DNA from: Dysidea avara
Lineage: Eukaryota > Porifera > Demospongiae > Dictyoceratida > Dysideidae
DNA length: 64,000 nucleotides
Direction of reading: 5' to 3'
NCBI RefSeq assembly: GCF_963678975.1
Contig: NC_089275.1
Location: 33,987,116-34,051,115, forward strand
Made by a program: the position numbers and the translations under genes. Positions 32,906 to 45,100 of the stretch are shown piece after piece. Below the pieces are notes generated by a model. It had not been told where the DNA came from. It searched no databases and worked only from the letters and a program-made list of their open reading frames with translations. How positions within the stretch are numbered: the stretch's first letter is position 1; each line of letters opens with the position of its first letter.

Positions 32906-35900
32906 GCATGGAGGGACCACATGAATGTTGGTGACCAGCAATGGATTGGCAGAACTGTGTTCTCTGCACAGAACACCATCAGTGACACAGTTGCTGCAAA
33001 GCTGTGGTGGTACCCCCCAATAGCAGATCTAAAGACAACTCAACCAAAGCCAGAGTCCTATGTTTTACGACGGATTTGTGTTTGGATGCCACGGAGAGCA
33101 TGGTCCATTGATTTAAAGTGCCCCAATTGCCACTTGAGGTCACTGCAGTAAGTAAAGTAATTAAGTAAGGTGTGCAAAATTTGAATTGCGATTTTAATAG
33201 TTCAAAGGGTCTTTACAAGAAGACAATCAGAAGAGTAGTTGATCTGAGGGACTACTACTACCTTGTAACTGAAGAACTTGGCTGTGATCGGTGCAATAAA
33301 GCTTTTCTGAGCTGGGATTCTCGGTAAGGATTCAATGCAAGAACTGCTTATAAAGAATACCACTTTACTTCCCAGGCTATTGAATCAGCTGACTGAATCA
33401 CAGCGTTCACTGTTTCCAGCCATCCTAACCCATCGGCTGGCTTGTGATAAGGCTGTGGTATCCCTGTTGTGAGGTAGAACCCTTGGCAATAGTCCCACTG
33501 CACTACGTAATGCTGTGTTTGAAGTACACAGCGAGGAGTGGACAAGAAAACAGCTTAGATACCTTGATGACTGTCGAAAGTACAGGTGAGTTTAGTACTT
33601 TGAAATACTAATAATAATTTACTGGATGTGTTTGAATAGGCAAGGCAGGACAGGACTGCTATCAGAAGCTCCTCCTGTGTTTGCAGACCCAGTGCCATTT
33701 GAAGGGCTGCCAAGTGATCGGTCAGAACTCTTGCGTGTACATATGTGTACATGCTTGTATGCTATTTGGCATTTGTAGATGGTTTATGTCAGTGTACGCC
33801 AGGGACATTCTCAGCAGGCTCCCTCAACTTCTTTCTACTTGCACTGGAGTGTTTGGTTCAGTGTTAAAGATCGATTCAACAAAAAAAGTGTGTGGGAAGT
33901 TGCAGGGAATTGCAGCTGGGAGTGCCTCCTGGTGTACCAACGTTAGCAATGAGAGGGGAGAGGTCCTTATTTCAGTACTAACCGAGTCCGAGGGACTGGA
34001 AGGCCTTCGTCCTATGGCAGTGGGACTAATTAGAAGGTTTGTCTTTAAAACATATCTGGAATATTGCTTATTCTACTTTCACTATAGGTATGACAAGGCC
34101 AGGCAGGACCCTCCACAGCTGCTGTACACCGACAGAGATTGCTGCTCTGTCGCATGTACCTCCAAGTCCGCACAATTGTTTGCAGAGTGGGATCATCTGC
34201 AAGTAGGCAGAAACCATTGTTTTATTTCTATCCACCATTCAAATGAATAGGTACGTTTGGATATATGACACTTCATGAGGAGATTTGCTCGTGGCTGCAC
34301 AACTGAATCACACCCCCTCTATGGAGTGGTAATGGGTCGCCTTTCTCAAGCAATATTTGAATGGGACAGTAATGACTATAGGTAATGTTTACTTATTGCA
34401 CCATCCATAGTCATTCACTACCACATCATAGTCATCTCTGTGATGCCAAGAGAGGGTACCTTCAGCAACAGGGTGTGCTAAACCCCTCAGATAGTGCCAT
34501 ACGTAAGGCCATCAACAAGGAGGAGCTCTCCAGGCACTGCCGCAGAAGGACTAGGGGAGCTGATGACACATACAAGGCTATTGAGGACTTGCTGCTACAA
34601 TTTACACCTGCTACCGATTCACTTGGTATTCCTGTGTTCAGGTATACACTATGTAATGCTTCTACAAGTTTGCAATGTGTCCTTTTCATATACCTGATTT
34701 TAGTGGACAGATGGTCACCATCTGGAATGAAGAGAAAAAGCATATAAAATGCATTCAAGATCCTCCAGGGGTGGCCTTGTACACTGTCATAGGACACATT
34801 AAGAAGGGAGGTGTACAACTTCCGGTGTTCCGATGCTCAAGAGGGACTACTTCTCTGGAATCATTTCACCTCCACCTGGCCAGGTAAGCCTGTAAACTAC
34901 CATGATGAGCAGTGATAAAATGTTTTGGTAGATTTATACCAGGATCCTCTGCGAGTGATGTGCACTTCTAGGCTTTTTTACTGGAAGGCTTGGCCAGGTG
35001 GAATCAAGCCCGAGCACTATCTGCCGCACAGCAGCAGCCTCATATGTGAGTGTTTGACTTGCAACTCGCCTACAATGTTAGCCCTGAGAGTTGCTGTACT
35101 GTAGTCTATTTACTGCAATACACTGTTTGCCAGGCCAACAAGCTGAGTGAATCCATCTTAGGTAACAAGCTGCTTCCACACCACCACGAACCTACTCAGT
35201 GTAATGATGAAGAGCTGTTTGGGGTCTCCTATCTGTACCGGCAAGCTGGCAGGGAGCTAGAATTTACGGAAGACAACATGGCTGCCCAAGAGAAAAGTGA
35301 TGAAAGGGCTGTGGATGAGGGCTTCATTGATGACAATAGTGAGAGTCCCCCCTTATCTGAAGAGATCGTAATGGATGGTGTGGAAGCATCAGACTTAGTG
35401 GAGGAGGTGGGGGATGAGCTCGAGGAAGTGATGGAAGAAGTATGTGCATTAAATATCTAATATGCACATTGTACATTAATTACCAGGATGATACCAATGA
35501 AAGCACTACTAATAGTTTTGCCACTGCATCCACCATTACTGACACCGGCACTGTAGACTCCAGGGGAATAGCAGGATGGGACAAGGTTGCCCAGTTAGCT
35601 GAGGTGCTTGTTGAGCTGAAAGGGCTGTCAGTGTCTGAAGAGGAAGCACAAAGGATTAAGGCTTTGTGGGATTCCCTGGATGCATTTGATAAGAGAGTTA
35701 CTAAAGTATTCCTCCGGTCTCCGCCAACAATGAGGGGTCACTTCTGTGGCCAAAAGCGAACTGGGCACACAACTAGAGAGCAGATGAGGAGGTAGACATT
35801 TTTTATGATTGTGTACATTTGCAAAATGTTGTACCACAGGTGTTTTCTCTCTGGAGTCTCAGTGCCATTATCACTACATGAGAGCCGCATTGTGGAGGCA

Positions 35901-36950
35901 ATCTGCATATTGTTGTGCAATAGGCACATTAAGTCAGGGAGAACCTCTAGTGCTGGTATATATGGGTCTTGCATCTCACATTAATTGCTTTACTAATGTA
36001 TCTACTGTATGTAGGTGGCCAGAGTAGAACCTACCTATCTAAGTGGGATAAGGTGCTGAAGGATTACACTGCTCTGCGTGCTCGTTTATATAACTCACTT
36101 GACCTGCTGGAGGGGACCAACCTTGCATTGTACACCATCAATAAAACCACTTTGGTTAGTTTTTTCTTTTTAATGTGGCTAAAGTCGATTGTTTGATAAC
36201 CAGCAAAAGTGGCACAAGAGGGAGGAAACAAGGAAAGAGATGTTGGCTCGAACACAAGGCTTGGAGTTATCAGCTCCACCACTGTGTGCTCAGGAAGAAC
36301 TTACTTCAGCACAACGCCAGCCACTCTCTCCTCCCACTCCTCCAGCCCCATTTCACCAATTTCCACAGACGAAGGACACTAGTGGACAGGCAGGACGAAA
36401 GGCCACGGCAGGTGCTGCTACACTAATAGGTTCCCGAGTCACGTGTGCAGTATTACCGTCACATTTGTCAGCCTCACTACCACGCTCACACAGTGAGCAG
36501 GTAATTGTTTATAATTATGTCATGAGGGTTGAATAATTTATATTTACAGGGATTACAACTGCAGGAGCAAGAAGTGGAGACAAGTATGATTCCTGCATTA
36601 CAATAATGTTATTGAGATTGTGTATATGGTGCTAATGTTCATAGGCAGCGTCTCTCGTACCACCTTATGGCGTCGTGAAAAAAAGAGGATAGCACAAGCT
36701 GCTGCTGCTGGTGTAGATCAACCCATGCCACAAAAGAAGCACAAGAAACATGGGTGCAGACAATGCCATCAGCCTTTAAGTGGTTAGTGAAAACTAGCTA
36801 GAGATCTGTTACTTTGTTAAGTATCTTTTGTATAGCGGAGACCAATCATGCTCAATACTATGGGAAGTGGTACTGCCCAAATAAACCAGGGCAAGTGCCA
36901 GTTGAGTAGTGGAAGGCAGAACAGAAGGCATTACGAGTTGCTCAGAGGCA
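32906..36950 (+). pseudogene. decayed multi-exon DUF6729-type transposon gene
   Basis: Exons can be chained by GT-AG sites: up to 33147; 33201-33323; about 33376-33590; then 33640 onward. The N-terminal part (CVWMPRRAWSIDLKCPNCH, then a D-x-Y-Y-Y-L and CDRCNKAFLSWDSR stretch) has paired CxxC motifs like the DUF6729 domain. A catalytic-looking core follows: KVCGKLQGIAAGSASWCTNV and PPQLLYTDRDCCSV, then LDI/HFMRRFARG and GVQLPVFRCSRG. A later acidic region and a C-terminal CxxC stretch (CRQCHQPLSG...YYGKWYCPNKPG) precede a polyglutamine run. In-frame stops at 33470-33472 (TGA), 34266-34268 (TGA), 34969-34971 (TAG) and 36907-36909 (TAG) show it is dead. I know this architecture from many repeated genes in fish and invertebrates; the name is from memory. 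Confidence 0.6.
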
Positions 36951-37015
36951 ACAGCAGCAGCAGCAACAACAACAACAACAGAAACAGCAGCAGCAACAAC
37001 AGCAGCAACAATAAC
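36951..37015 (+). repeat. CAG/CAA tract
   Basis: Encodes polyglutamine in the frame of the DUF6729-type gene, at its C-terminus. Confidence 0.85.
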
Positions 37016-38725
37016 AAGCAGACCAACTATAATTATACAGTGCAGGTTTGTCTCTGATTGTGTGCATACTTAAAAGAGAAATTATTATTACGCTTGTCTT
37101 TAGCCATGTCCCATTCACTGATACTTACTTAATTTTATGCACAGATTATCTGCAATTTTTAAAAAAAATTTTTGTAGGGGGTGGTTGGTTGGGTGCTTGG
37201 GAGTGCCACAGGGCTGGCTATGGTGGTAAATGTGTTAGGGTCATGATTGACATTTCCAGGTGGTATATCTCTATCTGGAGGTGTCCATCATGCTCCTGGT
37301 ACACTTACCATCATAAGTGGGTGGTTGGGTATGTCCTGTGGCCGGCTATGATGGTCAATGTACTGGGTTCATAGTGAACATTCCTAGCACATCCAATGAC
37401 AGTTGGCTATACTAGGCGTGCTCACCATGGTCTTAGTACATTGACCACCATTCTTAGGAGATAGGAAGTACCATTAGAGTCAGCAACATGATAGTCTGTG
37501 CATAGGATAGTTCAGTGGACTGACTCTTTCAGCACAAGATCAGGCAAGTGCGTGCTCAGTGATCACTATACTGCAGGACAGGAGTAGCTGTCATGTGAAT
37601 GTAAGCAAAATAATGATTTCTTGTAAGATAATTTTATGCATTCATTTTTGGTAATGCTGAATTTAGTCAGTCTGATTATTTTACTGAATTACAACTATCT
37701 CTGAATTGTGCTGTATTATTGTAGTGCTGGCTGCAGTAGTGGTACTGGAGTTTAAATGATTAAGTCTCACAATTTGGTTGTCTAATACTAACTCAATTGT
37801 GTTGTGTTATTGCAGTGGAACTGATTACAATGTGATGGTACCGGAGTTTAAATGCATTGTTTTCTTACAGTGGAATTGACTATGGTATGGTGGTACCAGA
37901 GTGTAAATGATTATTGCACTCTCAATTTAGAAGCCTCAACTCAATTGTGTGGTGTTATTACAGTGTTACCAGAGTTTCATACTCTCTCAATTTCTTACTA
38001 AGTCAGTAGTACTGTGTGCTTTTTCTATGCATGGAGCTGGTTACGATGTCATGTATGTTGAATGAAGTACATTTTGATGAAGTGACAATTGGTTGAGCAC
38101 TAATTTTGGTCTGTAACTGTTGCAGCTCCAAGGTATGACTTTAGTATGATGATTTCTTTTATCATAAGCTACCACACGATTTTAATTTTTCCTGCTTGAA
38201 ATAGCTGAATGTTTTTAACATCTTCTAATGGGACACATTGTAACCGGTGACAGTGGCCATACCGGTAAGAATGTACTTTTCTATTGTCATTTTGTATGTA
38301 CCTTTTAATAGAAGCAGTTATAGTATATGCAGTAGTGTGATGGTAGCTACATAGCCATGTGTTAATTTCTACTAAGTATGGTAAAAGCTGAACGTCACAC
38401 TGGTATGCAACTCCTTCTTTGTCATAATAAGCAATTTATTTACTTGTTCTTCCAGCCTGCATCAAGACATTGATGGGACTAAAGCTTATTTTGTATTATG
38501 ATGGACAAGCTGTTATTTTTGTTTTAAAAATTAATTAAAGGACTATTGCTAATGCAATTGTGCAATAAAACGGTTTAGCTAGCTACATCATTGGTCATGT
38601 GACCACTGCTAATTATTTTTTCAATACCCTTATTGATTACTACATTGTGGTAGCGGGTATGAATTTTTCCCCCTCTTCTTTTCCCCTTTTCCCCCTCTCT
38701 GGGCGAAAATCGTGCGGTAGCTTGT
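37016..38725. other. 3' part of the large element; no gene seen
   Basis: Several loosely repeated TGGAACTGATTACAATGTGATGGTACCGGAGTTTAAATG-like stretches occur between 37730 and 37990 (about 90-bp spacing). No coding frame of note. Confidence 0.45.
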
Positions 38726-39386
38726 GGGCTGCAAGAACTCCGCAATTCGCTGTACCGCATGGTAAGCCATTATTTACTCTGCGCATGCTCAGAAGAACAC
38801 GTGATACCAAACTTATAATTTTTGTTGATGAACGCTACAATGCGCTATATATCACCAGGAGAACTGTTGTTTTCCTTAGCAAATTGCTGCAGTGCCAGTT
38901 GCAATCGTGCTCTATCGACTTCATCAGTTGACTGTCGAAAAACAGTTGGCGATCACGAAAAGTAGAATCAGCTGGTGAAGGAAATGTTTGTAGTAAGAAA
39001 GAAAGACAATTTGGACAAGGTCTGTACATCAGTGTGTTAATATTATAAAATAATGGCATAATGGTAATACCCTCCCGCCCGCATCATAATAATTAGAAAT
39101 GCTGGATGAGAAACTAATAATCACCGAATAAGGGCCTTAAGTACAGGCAGAGACTATGCTTGTACTAAAGGTTTTGTAAAACTAATAAATCGTAGTGCGC
39201 CTGGTATAGTACGGGCACCGCCGAAGGTAAGCGGATGCTGGTCGACAATCGATCGCTTACGCTACTACATGGAGATTTGACCACTAGTTGTTCCCCAGTG
39301 GGTGGAAAATTTGATTTTTCAAAAAGTCAAATCCCCACCATTTCCCCCACTACGCCCGGGAGGGGGGAGGTGGGGGATAACATTGA

Positions 39387-39486
39387 TAGGTATCAATCGA
39401 ACGAGCTCTGTCACGTGACCCAACCGTACATGGGTGGTATCGGTATTTAACCAATCTGGGGTGCCTCACCCACTTTTTGTGTTGCA
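39387..39486 (+). promoter_or_regulatory. putative proximal promoter of CARD gene B
   Basis: Between the pogo-like inverted repeat (ends 39386) and ATG 39487. It contains the palindrome GTCACGTGAC at 39410-39419, an E-box matching the USF/MITF/TFEB type, a TATA-like GGTATTTAA at 39442-39450 and CCAAT at 39451-39455. The order of TATA-like and CCAAT is unusual, so core-promoter assignments are tentative. Confidence 0.4.
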
Positions 39487-42147
39487 ATGGCAAAACCTTC
39501 GAGTGCAAAACCAGAGGAGTCATTTGGTAAGACTGTACAGTAACTACATAATAGGTGACGACAATAATATGTTAAACTGTAGTTACAATCTGTTAATATC
39601 GTACTGAGCTACTGTCTAATATCCGGCCCGCCTGGTCCAGTCACGCGCTACGGCAAGGATGATCGACAGCCACCTAATTCGATATTGCCCAAGTGTAATT
39701 AGTTTATATCTCAGTGCGAAATACAGCCTATAGACGGGTTGCCTTTTTAAGGCGTGGTCGTTTTACCGTAAATTTTCCACATACTTTCCGAGTTCGCTAA
39801 GTCAAAAATGTATTACGGCTATTGGGGAAAATGAACGTTTCGGTTAACTTTAGCAAGCAAGAGTTAGCCAGCCTTCAGAACAGAAAGTATGTTATAGAGA
39901 AAAGTTCGAGCTATAACATATCCAGCGTGTAAGGTGAAGGCTGAACGAGAAGATGATTTTCTCTCAATCTCGGGTTTTTGGAAAGCGATAAAACTCGCTG
40001 AAAACATTCTTTGTAAGACTTTGCTACTAGTTAGAATGATAGACTGGATGATTTTAACTCACCTTGTACCTTTAAAGAATCAAAAACGTTTGTCAAACTA
40101 TTTTAAAAAATGGGTTTTTTTGTTGACTTCTTGACCAACATTGTAATCATGCGTAAAACGGAAAGTCGCGTTTTCTCGCGTTACACAAGGGACACGCCCT
40201 AAATAGGCAACCCGTCTATAAGCCTATTAACCATCATAACGCTGGATGTATTCTAAATAATTCATTCATCATGAGCGATGTAGCTCATCCAGTTAGTTTG
40301 TCTCTCCCTACTTGCGTTACATGGTTATAGCCGCTAGTTCGAAGATTACTCCCACACTCGGATAGTTAATTGGCAAATCAAGATGCTGAGTTAGCTACGT
40401 AGTTCGCTATCACACAATGGTACAGTCGATTGCAGAATTGTTGAAATTCCTCTTCCCGTGCCGTAAACATTCCGTGGGCTGGAAAACTATTTGTAGTGAC
40501 GCCTGATCACCCGGATTGAGGAAAAAGATTAGTGTGGTTCAGTTGCTGTTGAATCCGTGGCAAGGACAATAAAATTTACTCACAGGGAGCCTTACGGAAG
40601 CACTCACGGTACGGCATACTTTTTTCAAGAATTCTGCAATTGACTGTAACAGTTATCACTCCGTGATAATAGTTGACCCAGCATGGCACTTTGATCCTTC
40701 CACGTGCTTACTGGGATATAATCCTCCACACTGAACAGCACATGTAGCACATCCTGATCCAGCTGCTGTGTAAAGTCTAGCTGCTGTGTAAAAGTGTGGC
40801 TATTGTAAATCTGGCTATTGTAAATCTGGCACTGAACTATTATTGGAATGTGGGCTATGGTCACATGCTTTAGCTATGTTGTACTGTGAATTTTATGTCC
40901 ATTTAAACTGTGTACTGCTCACTCGAATGCATATTGCATTAAAATCACATGGATTAGAGTATGTGATACGCAGTATACAATGTTCAAGCAGACAGAAAAT
41001 CCACAGTATGTTTTCTTTGTTAAGGTCAGCTGTATTAATGCCATAAGCAATGCTTGCAGGATCATCATCGTGTCAGTCTAAGTGCTCATTGTACATGTCC
41101 TATGGGCCATCTAATAACCCATTCCAAGGCCAAGGGTCACCTTGACTCAAGCTGTATGGTCCTTGTATATGTTCTGTTGCATTGTTAGATTGTACTTGTG
41201 AGGAGCTGCAGGCCTATCCTTTTGTATGTGCTTGCTTTTGTGCAACCCTTGACAAGTGACAGAAATTGATTAATCACCAGTGTTATCAAGCTGTCCCTTA
41301 ACTTGACAGCTGGTAAGGGTAGCAGACCTTCAACTAGGAAACAACTCAAGGGGGAAACTTAATGTTTTATGAGAGAGTGGGGTTAAGATCTGTATGTGTA
41401 TGTGTATATTGTATCTAGGGGGTCTGGGGGCATACCTGTCTCTCTCCCCCCCCCCCCCCCCCCCCCCACAAAGGAAATTTTGATATTTTAGATTCCCAGA
41501 TTGTTTCTGGGTCATTCGTACCTGAGAATGACCAGAAGTAATCGCAGATTATTACTGTTCCTGATGCATTCTCAGGAGCTACTGTACATTTGTTTTGAAA
41601 GGAATGGGGGTGGTACTTTGTCAAGGGAGGTGAGCACCCTCTCCCCCTTTATGAAGCCCTGGGTAGTCTTAGCCCGGGTTATACTATGTACTTACATGTA
41701 CAGTAGCTAGGTGAGCTACGGGTAATCACTTTCATAGCTGCTAGTTTAAGCATTTGTATGTGGTATGAAGAACTTTGGTAGTCTAAATTGCTTGATTTCA
41801 CTTATAAATGAACTTTGATCTCTTGATCGTCAGCTATATGAATGTAGTAAATTCTTGTGTTGTCAAAAGTTGGCCTTGTGTACACTGTAAGGTGTTTGAT
41901 GGCCACTTTTGTGGTCTGATAACCTGATCCATGCACTCCATTAAAGCCCCTTGATTGCTTGATCCAACCTTGATCTTGGTTGCAAGCATTCACAGACAGT
42001 ATATAGAGGTGACTATACCTCCTTGTTGATTTCCACCTGCATTCTTTAATAAAAGTGCACATTATATGGCTAAACATGTGACCCAACCAACTGTTTGTTT
42101 TGCAAAATTTATAAAAGCATGTGAAAATACGCATTTTATGTAAAAGT

Positions 42148-42181
<34 letters not shown>

Positions 42182-45100
42182 ATATATTATTGCTTTGGTA
42201 TGCACTGAAATGAAGCTCAAATGGGTGACTTGAGCATTTAATCAGTTGAGTAGAAATACATATAGGTACTTATGATCCACAGTCTGAAATATTATCTTTA
42301 CATATTGATCTTACCAATGTGAGATGTGGTATTGATAGCATTATCCCTTAATATACCCCATGAAGCTGGAGGCACGTATAGTTAGTATCTTCACAGAAAT
42401 ATTGCCTTAATCAATAGCAAAATTTGAAATTAATTTTCATGCTCTGTATAAAAGATTAACCAAATTTTACTACAGAAGATTTACTCTCATTTATCCTTAC
42501 CCTCGAAACTGAAAATGATTGCTCTATTTAAGTACCAGTGTATGTTCTATTAGAGTATTTCAACAGAGCTCTGTGTATCAAACAGTATGGTAGTAGCACT
42601 GTTTAAGTAGGGATTCCTGAAAGTGATGCATGCTGCCTAAAATGCCACCTTTAAAATTAATATTGTCCTTGGGCATCTTACATGACAAAATCACCTTTAC
42701 GTTAGTTCATGCATCATCAAGAAACACTTACAGTGGAATTTTTTTTTAAAATCATACAAACTGTAATTTTCATCTGCCAGCCTGCCTGCCTGCCTGCCTG
42801 CCTGCCTGATTACAGTTGCAAGGCTAGAGACCAAACAAAGCAATGCACGGCCACCATTTTACACCACAACAAAAATTTATCAATGGGATGTGCCTTTTGG
42901 GATTCTGATGAGTGTACTAGAGATGCAACAATATATTGAGATACTGTATATCGTGTATCATTTTAAGACGATATCGCTGTATCGATACAAAGTAAAACCG
43001 TGTTGGCATGATATATTGACATATCGTGGCTTGTTAACATGTATGACAATCGAATTATTGTACGTTGTGGTTAAACTGAACAGTATGTAATGCTTCTCAA
43101 AGAAAAATTAGCTCACTTATTTCTATTAAACACAAAAAAACATAAACAACATAGACAATTACTTGGACTCCACTTTGTATCGTGCAATATATTGCTACAC
43201 TGTGATACACCAGAGGCAGTAATATACTGATATGTCTACACACTGTATCGTTGCAACTCTAGTGTGTACCCTCTGCACCTTGTCTTTCCTTTTATCAGGC
43301 TGGCCCTTGTGCATTGAAACCATATGGAGGCATTAATTTTCCCTATCAATACTTTCCTTGAGCAGCTGCCGCAAACTTATTTAAGCACTTATGCTCAGTA
43401 GATACCAGTAACTTCATTGTAGGTTCAAGACCTCACCTATTATTGTGTTGGTGGATTAATAATGATCAAGTATGAAGACCATGCTTCTTATCAATCTGTT
43501 TACTTGATCACAATGCCGCTCCCCATTATTATTGGTCTAGCTGTATTCATAAGCTACCCCCACACTCAGTCAGTGAAAATATGAAATGGTGACACACTCC
43601 CTGAAGACTGACTCGAGATACTAAAATGCAGCAGTCGCCCTAATAGAATAGTCACATGTGCATAGCTAAGAAAAAAAACCAAAACAAAGTAGTAAATTAA
43701 TAATTTAATGCAAGCAATAAAACTTAGTGAAGCTAAAGATGAATGATGGTATTATAGCATAACTTGGTGGGAAAATCCCTACTTTGGCATTGAACTACTT
43801 TGGCAGTGAACTAAATTCCAAAGTAGGGATTTTCCCACTGAATACCATCATTCATCTCTTGCTTCACTACCTTTTATTGCTCGGAATAATTTTTAAATTG
43901 ATATATACTAGTAAATGTACAGGCTTCAGTTATATGAACAATGGGGGTTTACTTATCTGAACGATTTTCTGAGATCATTTGTTGTCGGATAACTGAGGCT
44001 CCACTGTACTGAGCTAGATTTTGATTTAGATTAATAAACAATTATGTAATGTTTACACTTTACCTCCCGTAATTGAATTACTATAGGTATGCATATAAAT
44101 GAACGGAATGGTCAAACTCATGTTGGCTTTGGTGACTTTTCCTATTGCAGGCTATTAGCCTGGAATATGCTTGGGAGAGCATAGCAAGTCAATAATCGAA
44201 AATGAAATTTGTGTTATTTCTGCTAGCATGTTATAAGAACCTGCTAGCAGATGTTTTATTTTATAGACCTCATTATCATTTCCAAAAATCAAAGCATTTA
44301 TGCGTACCGTTTTCTTAGGACTTTCAGTTATAAATTGGCTTTGGTATCGGATTGGTACTAGTATCAGATTGGTACTGTATTGGTTTGTCTTGTATCATCT
44401 TCATTGCATCTGTAGATAAGAAGAACAGTAAAAAGCCACTTTATGCATAGTTGGCTTTGGGTATATAGACCATTTAAAATACAAAAATAAATAAAGTCCA
44501 TACAAAAATAGCCAAGCTATATAAAAAACTTGTGAAATCAAAGGTGGCGGCCGGGAAATGGCTGCAATAAAGTTGATGATAATATATTTTATTGATGCAC
44601 AAAGCTATTATTAAAATTTATTATTATCCACATCACCTTGTCACCTTTGATTTCACAACTATTTTCACTCAGGTGTTTTGAAGGCCACGCACCCTTTTTA
44701 TACAGCTTGGCTGTTTTTACATGGATAATTATGTCTGTGAACATTGTATGATTTTAAAATTATGCTTACAGACTGATGACCTATATGTCTAAAAATTATG
44801 CTGGCACATTTAGTGCAGGACTATCCATTGTTGGTTTCAGAATTTCTCAGGATATGTTGCTTCATATGTATAAACAATGTATGTAGCATCTGTCACACAG
44901 ATTTTGTATATACCGCTCAACTTTTTACTGCTGAGTTCAAGGTAGATGCTGTACTGCACATACAATTGTATAGATGAATGTCACATCAAATACTGTATCT
45001 TGCATCTTTATAGGTAGTAATAGTAATACTCAAATTCGGCAACACAATATATTTACAAAGCACTATGGCAAACTAACAACTCTTCTATTTCAAGCAAATC

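Larger units (their letters stand above)
29614..39146. mobile_element. large (~9.5 kb) transposon carrying a DUF6729-type gene
   Basis: The left end contains GGTGATTATTAGTTTCTCAT (29635-29654), and the same sequence is found inverted at about 39105-39124. The match extends outward through CTGT..TT.AGGCCC. A second inverted pair is GCGAATTGCGGAGTTCTTGC (about 29686-29705) and its inverse near 38730-38750. No target-site duplication was identified. It holds a MITE, an assembly gap, a hAT gene and the multi-exon gene at 32900-36950. Confidence 0.55.
25863..39386. mobile_element. pogo/Tigger-like transposon, split by a nested 9.5 kb element
   Basis: The left end reads TCAATGTTAAGCCCCAC and continues through CCCCCCTCCCGGGC. 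The right end, on the reverse strand, reads TCAATGTTATCCCCCAC and then CCCCCCTCCCGGGC. TA lies outside each end (25861-25862 and 39387-39388). Deeper similarity reaches AGCGTAAGCGACCGAATG (about 26045) against its inverse near 39240-39270, so the imperfect terminal repeats are about 200 bp. The transposase gene is at 26184-29035 with AATAAA at 29108. Positions 29614-39146 look like a second element inserted in the 3' part; without it this element would be about 4 kb. Confidence 0.65.

Noticed and set aside
44974-45013. Start codon of gene B at ATG 44974
   Set aside because: The sequence before 45014 is a good acceptor (TTTATAG), and exon 1 at 39487-39526 supplies a matching phase 1 start like gene A. 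I keep it only as an alternative.
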